NCBI GenBank assembly: GCA_947478935.1
Contig: CANJXV010000093.1
Coordinates: 1 to 8,792 of the forward strand
From: Comamonadaceae bacterium
Lineage (GTDB): Bacteria; Pseudomonadota; Gammaproteobacteria; Burkholderiales; Burkholderiaceae_C
Direction: 5' to 3'
Length of the DNA stretch: 8,792 nt
Part shown: piece by piece, positions 1-5,768 of the stretch
Layout of the letters: every line of letters begins with the position of its first letter
How positions within the stretch are numbered: position 1 is the stretch's first letter
Made by a program: the position numbers and the translations under genes
Notes under the pieces: model-generated
What the model saw: the letters and a program-made list of their open reading frames with translations, nothing else
The model's database searches: none
Told to the model about the DNA's origin: nothing

Positions 1-100
1 AGTGTTTGATAGCCAATTGCCCAAAAGCAATGTGGGCAAAGTTTTGCGGCGTGAGCTGCGCGAAGTTAAAAATTTAGTTATGGAAGAAAGTGTTGTATGA
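1..100 (+). CDS. AMP-forming acyl-CoA synthetase, C-terminal end only (partial)
   Basis: Reading from base 2, the frame encodes about 32 residues ending at a TGA at 98-100; the rest of the gene lies left of the window. The segment contains LPKSNVGKVLRRELRE, which matches the last conserved motif (A10, PKxxxGKxxRRxLR) of fatty-acyl-CoA synthetases of the AMP-binding superfamily. The lysine of the GK pair is the residue that in this family contacts the acyl-adenylate during the first half-reaction. Such enzymes activate a carboxylic acid with ATP and CoA. The stop overlaps the next start (ATGA at 97-100), so the two genes are probably translationally coupled. A long- or medium-chain fatty acid ligase is likely, but chain length cannot be judged from this fragment. 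Confidence 0.85.
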   Translation, partial: VFDSQLPKSNVGKVLRRELREVKNLVMEESVV

Positions 101-942
101 CCGATTTAGTAGTAAGGCGATTGCTGGTGGATCTGACGACTCCGTTCGATCAGCGCTGGAATGGGGGCGATGCCTTTCGTTCGGCTTTTTTCAATGCCTT
201 GTCCATGAGCTTTCCTTGGGGCGAGCAGTATTTCATGGACTCGGTGCGCGCTTGCTTCAAAGCACTGCCCCCGGCTGAGCAAGAAAAATACGCCAAAGAA
301 GTGCAGGGCTTTGTTGGCCAAGAGGCCACGCACCGGCGCATCCACGAACTCTTCAACGCGCAGCTCGCGCGCCAGGGCTTTGTCAACGAGATTGAAGTAC
401 GCGCTGCCAAGCGTGCCAAAAAAGCCGAACACTTAGACCCCCGCATCCACCTGGCGGTCACCGCAGCCACCGAACACTTCACCGCTATGTTTGCCGACTG
501 GACGCTGCGCCACCCCGAGGCCTTTGAGGGTGCAGAAGAGCGCCTGGCCACATTGTGGAAGTGGCATGCCTCCGAAGAGTCCGAACACCGCAGCACCGCT
601 TTCAATATTTACCAAGCCGCCGGTGGAAGTCATAAATGGCGGGTGCGTACCTTCAAAGTAGTGAGCTGGATTTTTACGATGGATGTGATGCGCCAGACAG
701 TGCGCAATTTATGGCATGACGGCAGCTTGTTTCAACGCAGTACCTGGCGCAGTGCCTGGCGGTTGCTGCTTGCGCGTGATGGTTTGTTCCGCAGCAACGT
801 ATCGATGTGGCGAGATTATTTGCGTCCGGACTTTCACCCCGAGCAACACGACGCTAGCAACTCGCAAGCCTGGCTACGCGACAACACGCGCTTTTTCACG
901 CCCGTTAAAGCCGTAACCGCAATGCCGACCACGGTGGCATAA
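97..942 (+). CDS. Predicted metal-dependent hydrolase, PF10118/COG3687 type, with ferritin-like di-metal motif
   Basis: This 281-residue protein resembles the family named 'predicted metal-dependent hydrolase' (COG3687, PF10118), whose biochemical role is not established. Seen in the sequence: a mostly helical, soluble protein with E44 in WGEQYF, E76-A-T-H79 in QEATHRRIH, E126-H127 in TEHFTA, and E161-S-E-H164 in HASEESEH. The order E, ExxH, E, ExxH with roughly 30-35 residues between paired elements is the ligand pattern of ferritin-like di-iron or di-manganese proteins. By inference it may therefore be an oxidase or oxygenase rather than a hydrolase. There is no signal peptide, so it is probably cytoplasmic. 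The start at 97 overlaps the preceding acyl-CoA synthetase stop, and GGAAG at 82-86 can serve as ribosome binding site. A GST-like gene follows after 15 bases, so the three are probably cotranscribed. Its role is perhaps in lipid or fatty acid modification, judged from context only. Confidence 0.8.
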   Translation: MTDLVVRRLLVDLTTPFDQRWNGGDAFRSAFFNALSMSFPWGEQYFMDSVRACFKALPPAEQEKYAKEVQGFVGQEATHRRIHELFNAQLARQGFVNEIEVRAAKRAKKAEHLDPRIHLAVTAATEHFTAMFADWTLRHPEAFEGAEERLATLWKWHASEESEHRSTAFNIYQAAGGSHKWRVRTFKVVSWIFTMDVMRQTVRNLWHDGSLFQRSTWRSAWRLLLARDGLFRSNVSMWRDYLRPDFHPEQHDASNSQAWLRDNTRFFTPVKAVTAMPTTVA

Positions 943-957
943 ACGAGCGCTCAGGCC

Positions 958-1992
958 ATGCAGGTGCCCCTGGTTTTCAAAGGCGCACCTGGCTCGCCCT
1001 ACACCCGCAAGATGATGGCGCTGATGCGCTATCGCCACATTACTTACCGCTACTTGGTCGGCGAGGCGGCAGACCGCGCGGGCATGCCCAAGCCGCAGAT
1101 CGAATTGCTACCCACGTTTTATCTGCATGATGCCCAAGGGCAGTTGCAAGCGGTGACCGATTCGACGCCGCTGCTGCGCCGTCTCGAGCATGAAGTGCCA
1201 GGGCGCGCGGCCAGGCCGCAGAACGCGGTGCTGGCCTTTTTCGACTCTTTGCTCGAAGACTTTGCCGATGAGTGGGTCACCAAGTGCATGTTCCATTACC
1301 GCTGGAAATTTGCACCCGATATCGACCGCGCCAGTAAGACGATTCCCCTGCATTGGGGCGGTTTGCAGATGGATGAAAAAATCTATGCCGCAAGCAAAGC
1401 ATTTTTTTCAAAACGGCAAATCGATAGGTTGCCCGTGATCGGGTCTAACCCAACTACCGCGCCTTTGATTGAATCGGGCTATGTGCGGCTGTTGGGGCTG
1501 CTGGACGCGCATTTTTCGCAGCACGCGTTTTTGATGGGCGCAAGACCAGGCGCCAGCGACTTTGCAATGTATGGGCAATTGTCGCAACTGGCTTTGTTCG
1601 ACCCCACGTCTATGGACTTGGCCGTGCAGCACGCGCCGCGCACTTTTGCCTGGACTGGCTGGATGGAAGATTTGTCGGGCTTGGAGGTGCAGGACGGTGC
1701 CTGGCTGGACGCGGCCCACCTACCGGCTAGCCTGATGGCCTTATTGGCCGAATTGGCGCAGGCTTACGTACCTGTGATGCTGGCCAATGCCCGCGCTTTG
1801 TTGCGTGGTGAAAAACAATTAAGCGTCCAACTGCCCCACGGCCTGTGGGAGCAGGGCACGGTCACTTACCAAGGCAAATGCCTGCGCTGGTTGCGCGACG
1901 AGTTTGCCTCGCTGGATACCGCTGACCGCGTGCACGCCGAAGTTATATTGCAGACAACCGGCATTGGGGACCTGATCCACGCGCGCCTGTAA
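958..1992 (+). CDS. Glutathione S-transferase-like protein with long C-terminal extension
   Basis: This 344-residue protein has an N-terminal thioredoxin-fold GST domain at about residues 3-80. It shows the SPYTRK segment (13-18) where the family places its catalytic Ser/Tyr/Cys, the likely cis-proline in LPTF (51-54), and a DST triplet (68-70) where GSTs bind the glutamyl part of glutathione. A helical C-terminal GST domain follows to about residue 235 and includes ASDFAMYG (199-206), resembling the family's N-capping box. Ordinary bacterial GSTs have about 200-230 residues. The additional roughly 100 residues (about 240-344), and a longer helical insertion around 110-165, are not explained by the core fold. 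No signal peptide is seen. The gene starts 15 bases after the metal-protein gene and probably belongs to the same transcript. It may conjugate or deglutathionylate an electrophile, or bind a ligand without catalysis; the substrate is unknown. The ribosome binding site is weak. Confidence 0.8.
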   Translation: MQVPLVFKGAPGSPYTRKMMALMRYRHITYRYLVGEAADRAGMPKPQIELLPTFYLHDAQGQLQAVTDSTPLLRRLEHEVPGRAARPQNAVLAFFDSLLEDFADEWVTKCMFHYRWKFAPDIDRASKTIPLHWGGLQMDEKIYAASKAFFSKRQIDRLPVIGSNPTTAPLIESGYVRLLGLLDAHFSQHAFLMGARPGASDFAMYGQLSQLALFDPTSMDLAVQHAPRTFAWTGWMEDLSGLEVQDGAWLDAAHLPASLMALLAELAQAYVPVMLANARALLRGEKQLSVQLPHGLWEQGTVTYQGKCLRWLRDEFASLDTADRVHAEVILQTTGIGDLIHARL

Positions 1993-2050
1993 AGTCTGCA
2001 GGCAACGCCTAGGCTTGCGGGACAATCCCTTTTAGTCCCTGCGCAGTTCC

Positions 2051-3091
2051 ATGTTTCAGAACATCATGACCTCCAAACGCTTGCTGGTATCGCTTGCCGC
2101 GCTCTTGCTAGCGCTGGCCGCCTGGCTGTGGTGGTCGGCCGATAAAGCACAAGGGCACGCACGCCAAGAACCCTTGCAATGCGCCTTGCCCGCGCAGTCG
2201 CCATCGGCAGCGCACCCGGGCATGGTCTGGGTGCCCGGCGGTATGCTGCAACTGGGCGATAGCGTTTATCGCGAAGAGTTACCGGTGCGTAGCGTGGTGG
2301 TAAAGGGTTTTTGGATGGACCGCACCGAAGTGACCAATGCGCAGTTTGCGGCCTTTGTGCATGCGACCGGATATGTCACGGTGGCAGAGCAGGCGGTGGA
2401 TGCCAAGGTGCATCCCGAACTTCCGCCAGATCTACGCCTGCCCGGCGCCGTCGTCTTTATCAGCCCCAACGACCTGGTGGGCGGTGGCAACCCGGCGCAG
2501 TGGTGGCGTTACTTGCCAGGCGCTAACTGGCGCCACCCCGCTGGGCAAAAAACCTCGATTGAAGGACGCGGCGCATTCCCAGTTGTCAACCTGACGTTTC
2601 GTGATGCCCAGGCCTATGCCCAATGGGCCGGACGGGCTTTGCCTAGCGAGGCGCAGTGGGAATGGGCTGCTCGCGCAGCCGCATCGCCTACGGAAACTGA
2701 ACACGCGCAGCCTGCCCAGGCCAATACCTGGCAAGGTTTGTTTCCAGTGCGCAATTCAGCGGAGGATGGCTTTGTCGGGCTGGCGCCGGTGGGCTGCTAT
2801 GCGCCCAATGCGCTGGGCTTGTTTGATATGTTGGGCAATGTGTGGGAAATCACCCGCGACCTTTACTTGCCAGACCACAACAGCCTAGCGCCTGAAGTTG
2901 AAACGGCGGACTACGCCGGCCTGCGGACTGCGGGCGGCGCAGCAGCAAGCCATGTGATTAAAGGCGGGTCATTTTTATGCGCACCCAATTACTGCATGCG
3001 CTACCGACCCGGTGCGCGACAAGCGCAAGAGGATGATTTAGCCGTCGGCCATTTAGGCTTTCGCACTATCTTGCAAGCGCCTGGTCCTTGA
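2051..3091 (+). CDS. Formylglycine-generating enzyme (sulfatase-modifying factor), N-terminally membrane anchored
   Basis: This 346-residue protein belongs to the SUMF1/FGE family, which oxidises the Cys of the CxPxR motif of type I sulfatases to C-alpha-formylglycine using O2 and copper. The FGE domain spans about residues 58-342. It contains MVWVPGG (58-64), MDRTEVTNAQF (89-99), PVVNLTFRDAQAYAQWAGRA, LPSEAQWEWAARA, GNVWEI, and the terminal GGSFLCAPNYCMRYR. C310 and C315, five residues apart, match the catalytic pair of human FGE (C336/C341), so the enzyme should be active rather than a degenerate paralogue. Residues 11-28 form one hydrophobic stretch after K9-R10. There is no lipobox, so it is an uncleaved anchor or a Sec signal that places the domain in the periplasm. 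An alternative ATG at 2066 would keep the anchor; neither start has a strong ribosome binding site. A sulfatase gene 0.87 kb downstream is the likely client. Confidence 0.93.
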   Translation: MFQNIMTSKRLLVSLAALLLALAAWLWWSADKAQGHARQEPLQCALPAQSPSAAHPGMVWVPGGMLQLGDSVYREELPVRSVVVKGFWMDRTEVTNAQFAAFVHATGYVTVAEQAVDAKVHPELPPDLRLPGAVVFISPNDLVGGGNPAQWWRYLPGANWRHPAGQKTSIEGRGAFPVVNLTFRDAQAYAQWAGRALPSEAQWEWAARAAASPTETEHAQPAQANTWQGLFPVRNSAEDGFVGLAPVGCYAPNALGLFDMLGNVWEITRDLYLPDHNSLAPEVETADYAGLRTAGGAAASHVIKGGSFLCAPNYCMRYRPGARQAQEDDLAVGHLGFRTILQAPGP

Positions 3092-3108
3092 AGGCCGCGT
3101 GCGGCCTT
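3091..3108. terminator. Palindrome between convergent FGE and tetR genes, possible bidirectional terminator
   Basis: AAGGCCGC (3091-3098) and GCGGCCTT (3101-3108) are perfect inverted copies separated by GT, giving a seven-base-pair GC-rich stem with a CGTG tetraloop. The hairpin starts in the FGE stop codon (3089-3091) and reaches into the tetR stop codon (3107-3109 on the minus strand). It is symmetric and can form in either transcript. Neither side has a clear run of U after the stem, so intrinsic termination may be weak; it may serve instead as a 3' end stabiliser. Confidence 0.5.
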
Positions 3109-3739
3109 AGCGGCTTTGCTTATGCACCAGGTATTTGGCGATGATGTCCAGAAAAAACTGTTTACTGGCGCTTGGCATTTGTGGCTGAATCAAGGCGTGG
3201 AAACTACCCACGACCGACAGGTAAAACAAAGTGGCTAACTCAGCCGCGGTTTTGTCGTCCTGCACCAAGCGCATGAATTTGCGTTTGAACAAGGCAATGC
3301 GCAACTCGTCCATACTGCGCATCAGGCTTGCCACGTGTGCATCGCGTCGGCCCAGGGAGCGCAAGGCCAGTTCAAAGCGCATATTGTCCAGTTCATCGCC
3401 GCCATGGGCCAGGGCCTGGTCCAGCAGTATTTCCAGCGCTTTGGCCGGGTCGTCGCTGCCGGCTTGCTCTAGCCGCTGGTGCGCTTCCAACTCACGCGAC
3501 TGCCAGCGTTCTACCAGGGCCTCGATCAAAGTCGCATGGTCTTTAAAGTGCCAGTAAAAGCTGCCCCGCGTGACCTGCAAGGTTTCTGCCAAGGTCAGCA
3601 CCCGCACACCGTCAAAGCCATGCTCCACGGCGGCGCGAAACGCCGCGTCCAGCCAATCGTCCCGGCCCAGGCGGGAAGCTAGCGTTTTCTCGGCAGCAAC
3701 TGCACTATCGATTTTGCGAGGCGTGACGTGGCTGGGCAT
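3107..3739 (-). CDS. TetR-family transcriptional regulator
   Basis: This 210-residue protein has a TetR-type DNA-binding domain at about residues 27-75. The helix-turn-helix reads LTLAETLQVTRGSFYWHFKDH (48-68), with the family's typical G-S-F-Y-W-H-F-K signature at the recognition helix and its end. The remainder is helical and should form the dimerisation and ligand-binding core; no ligand can be inferred. TetR proteins usually repress and are released by a small molecule, often an acyl-CoA, lipid or aromatic compound. The gene is convergent with the FGE gene and divergent from the sulfatase operon, sharing a 220-base intergenic region with the latter, which makes local control of the sulfatase operon and of itself likely. 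GGGGAAG lies 11 bases upstream of the chosen ATG, a little far for a ribosome binding site. It does not resemble a gene I can name. Confidence 0.92.
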   Translation of the reverse strand: MPSHVTPRKIDSAVAAEKTLASRLGRDDWLDAAFRAAVEHGFDGVRVLTLAETLQVTRGSFYWHFKDHATLIEALVERWQSRELEAHQRLEQAGSDDPAKALEILLDQALAHGGDELDNMRFELALRSLGRRDAHVASLMRSMDELRIALFKRKFMRLVQDDKTAAELATLFYLSVVGSFHALIQPQMPSASKQFFLDIIAKYLVHKQSR

Positions 3740-3804
3740 GTGGTTCGGAGCTTCCCCAAAAAAGCCTGATTGTCACCCAAGCGAAATAGGTGTCTCATGG
3801 CGAA

Positions 3805-3824
3805 CGCGACCGGTTTTGGCCGCG
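3805..3824. promoter_or_regulatory. Inverted repeat in the tetR-sulfatase intergenic region, candidate TetR operator
   Basis: CGCGACC (3805-3811) and GGCCGCG (3818-3824) are inverted copies with one mismatch and a six-base spacer, together 20 bases long. The size fits a TetR-family operator. The site lies between the divergent tetR and sulfatase genes, about 20 bases upstream of the predicted -35 box of the sulfatase operon. GC-rich repeats of this length occur by chance, so the assignment is weak. Confidence 0.3.
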
Positions 3825-3845
3825 TGGCGGCAGGGTGTGCTTTGC

Positions 3846-3873
3846 TTGACAGCGCAGGTGCTAAAGGGATACA
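3846..3873 (+). promoter_or_regulatory. Predicted sigma-70 promoter of the sulfatase operon
   Basis: A perfect -35 hexamer TTGACA lies at 3846-3851. The best -10 candidate is GATACA at 3868-3873 with a 16-base spacer; it keeps the central ATA of TATAAT but is otherwise poor. Transcription would begin near 3880, giving an untranslated leader of about 80 bases. A perfect -35 with a poor -10 fits a regulated promoter. It is the only convincing -35 sequence I found upstream of the sulfatase gene. Confidence 0.5.
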
Positions 3874-3882
3874 GGCGCGTGC

Positions 3883-3942
3883 TACATTGCCCGATGGATT
3901 TGGGCTTGCTGGCTCGCCGTGCCTCAAGCGCTATGCAATGTA
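3883..3942 (+). promoter_or_regulatory. Foldable leader upstream of the sulfatase gene
   Basis: TACATTGC (3883-3890) and GCAATGTA (3935-3942) are perfect inverted eight-base copies. Nested between them, GCTTG (3904-3908) can pair with CAAGC (3925-3929), and GGC (3911-3913) with GCC (3921-3923). The outer stem would start almost at the predicted transcript start and end two bases before the Shine-Dalgarno sequence. This could influence ribosome access or transcript stability. No known riboswitch class was recognised, and chance pairing is possible. Confidence 0.3.
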
Positions 3943-3944
3943 AG

Positions 3945-3950
3945 AAGGAG
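3945..3950 (+). promoter_or_regulatory. Ribosome binding site that sets the sulfatase start
   Basis: AAGGAG at 3945-3950 is a strong Shine-Dalgarno sequence. It is nine bases from the ATG at 3960 but directly abuts another in-frame ATG at 3951 and lies after a third at 3933. Spacing therefore favours 3960. The frame stays open upstream to 3570, but that part is antisense to tetR and is not expected to be translated. Confidence 0.8.
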
Positions 3951-3959
3951 ATGATTGGA

Positions 3960-5768
3960 ATGTCGATACATCAATGGCCGGGCGCGCGTCTTAGTCTGTT
4001 GGCTTTGCTGGGCGTGCTGGCGTTTCCAGTGTCGCCCAATGCGGCGTCAAGCACTGCGGCCATTGCTGCTGCGCCTAAGCGCCCCAACATCGTGGTGCTG
4101 CTGGCCGACGACTGGGGCTTTTCTGATCTGGGCGCGTTCGGCGGCGAAATCGATACGCCGCATCTCAATGCGCTGGCCCATGCCGGGTTGCGTTTTTCCA
4201 ATTTCCATGTGGCGGCCTCTTGCTCGCCAACACGCTCGATGTTGCTGACCGGCGTGGACAACCACCGCAACGGCGTAGGCAATTTGCGCGAAGCCATGCC
4301 TAACGAGCACTTAGGCAAACCCGGCTACCAGGGCTCGTTAACGCGCAATGTGGTGACCGTGGCCTCTCTCTTGCAGGACAGTGGCTACCGCACCTATATC
4401 GCAGGTAAGTGGAACGTTGGCTCCGAGCCCTACAACCTGCCCAACCAGCGCGGCTTTGACAAATCGATTGTTCAGGGCGATACAGGCTCGGACAACTGGG
4501 AGCCCAATAAGCAATACCTTCCGCACTTGCCCGAGGTTTATTGGTTTGAAGACGGGCAGCGTGCCAAGATGCCGGCCGAGTTTTATTCCTCGCAGTATTT
4601 TGTGGACCGCACCATCGATTACATGGATGCGGATGCGCGCAAAGACCAGCCTTTTTTTGCCTATGTCGGTTTCCAGGCTAACCATGTTCCGGTGCAAGCG
4701 CCCAAAGAATTGATCGCCAAATACAAAGGCCGCTACCGCGAGGGCTGGACTGCTTTGCGCGAGCGGCGCCTAGCAAAACAAATTGCATTAGGCCTAGTGC
4801 CTGCCAGCACGCGTATGACGACTATGTCCACCACCGACGACTGGAAAGCATTGTCCGAAAAAGAGCGCTTGCACATGGAGCGCCAGATGGAGGTCTACGC
4901 CGCGATGGCCGAAGCCATGGATTTGCATGTGGGCCGTTTGGTGGACCACCTGAAAAAAACCGGGCAATACGACAACACTGTGTTTTTGTTTTTGTCGGAT
5001 AACGGCCCCGAAGGTTCGGACTACCACGAGGCGCAGCCTTGGCTAGTTTTCAACTACAAACAAGACACCGAAACCCTGGGCGCAAAAGGCACCTACGGCA
5101 TACCTGGCCCCGGCTGGGCCAGTGCTTCGGCCAGTCCGCTGTACACCTATAAATTTTGGGCCGGTGAGGGCGGTATCCGTACTCCCATGCTGATGGCTGG
5201 GCCGCCGGTGCGCCGCGCCAACCAAATTGAAAACGCATTAACCCACGTCACCGATATCATGCCCACGCTGCTCGATATTGCGCAAGTGCCACAGCATGCC
5301 GGGCAATACAAAGGTGCTCCCGTTGAATCGCTGACCGGAGTGAGTTTGCTGCCGCTTTTGCAAGGTACAGCGACGACAGTGCGCAAGCCCGAACAAACCC
5401 TGGGCTACGAGTTGTCGGGCAATTCGGCCTTGTTCAAAGGCAATTTGAAATTGCTGCGCAATTTGCCGCCGCTGGGCGATGGCGTATGGCGGCTCTACGA
5501 TCTGAGCAAAGACCCGGGCGAAGCGCAAGACCTGAGCGCGCAACTGCCCCAGGAATTTGCCGCGATGCAAGAAGACTTTGCCGTTTGGGCCAAGGCCAAC
5601 CAGGTGCTGGAGATGCCGCCCGATTACAGCCCGCAAAAGCAAGTGATGATCAATGGCTTTTGGCGTTACTGGTTGCCAGTGCATGGCAAGACTATGGCCT
5701 TGATTTTGGTTGTGATGGTGTTGCTACCGGTGTGGCTACTGCTGCGCAAACGTAAGCGCCGCCTATGA
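3960..5768 (+). CDS. Exported arylsulfatase-type sulfatase (type I, formylglycine-dependent), C-terminally anchored, with atypical GKWN motif
   Basis: This 602-residue protein belongs to the type I sulfatases and aligns by eye with Pseudomonas aeruginosa arylsulfatase AtsA over most of its length. Visible: metal ligands D50-D51 (LADDWGFSDLG), the formylglycine site C88-S-P-T-R92 followed by SMLLTG, K150 in AGKWNVG, H242 in QANHVPVQAP, D347-N348 in FLSDNGPEG, and K398 in YTYKFWAGEGGIRTP. The canonical GKWH histidine is Asn at 152, which is unusual because that His contacts the formylglycine. Residues 11-22 form the hydrophobic part of a Sec-type signal peptide, with cleavage somewhere around 28-36; no twin arginine is seen. 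Near the C-terminus, residues 577-596 are hydrophobic and followed by RKRKRRL, giving a membrane anchor with a cytoplasmic basic tail. The catalytic domain should face the periplasm, where it would hydrolyse an organic sulfate ester and release sulfate. Its stop overlaps the next gene (ATGA). The substrate is unknown. Confidence 0.93.
   Translation: MSIHQWPGARLSLLALLGVLAFPVSPNAASSTAAIAAAPKRPNIVVLLADDWGFSDLGAFGGEIDTPHLNALAHAGLRFSNFHVAASCSPTRSMLLTGVDNHRNGVGNLREAMPNEHLGKPGYQGSLTRNVVTVASLLQDSGYRTYIAGKWNVGSEPYNLPNQRGFDKSIVQGDTGSDNWEPNKQYLPHLPEVYWFEDGQRAKMPAEFYSSQYFVDRTIDYMDADARKDQPFFAYVGFQANHVPVQAPKELIAKYKGRYREGWTALRERRLAKQIALGLVPASTRMTTMSTTDDWKALSEKERLHMERQMEVYAAMAEAMDLHVGRLVDHLKKTGQYDNTVFLFLSDNGPEGSDYHEAQPWLVFNYKQDTETLGAKGTYGIPGPGWASASASPLYTYKFWAGEGGIRTPMLMAGPPVRRANQIENALTHVTDIMPTLLDIAQVPQHAGQYKGAPVESLTGVSLLPLLQGTATTVRKPEQTLGYELSGNSALFKGNLKLLRNLPPLGDGVWRLYDLSKDPGEAQDLSAQLPQEFAAMQEDFAVWAKANQVLEMPPDYSPQKQVMINGFWRYWLPVHGKTMALILVVMVLLPVWLLLRKRKRRL

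Noticed and set aside
2019..2039. GGGAC/GTCCC inverted repeat and GACAAT as a promoter or operator before the FGE gene
   Set aside because: Arms are five bases with an 11-base spacer, and no -35 hexamer lies at the right distance from GACAAT, so it cannot be told from chance.
3570..3959. An upstream extension of the sulfatase frame of 130 codons
   Set aside because: Most of it is antisense to tetR, the translation is not protein-like, and the strong AAGGAG with nine-base spacing and the signal peptide point to the start at 3960.
5238..5684. A 148-codon minus-strand open frame opposite the sulfatase
   Set aside because: It is antisense to conserved sulfatase sequence and has no recognisable domain or ribosome binding site.
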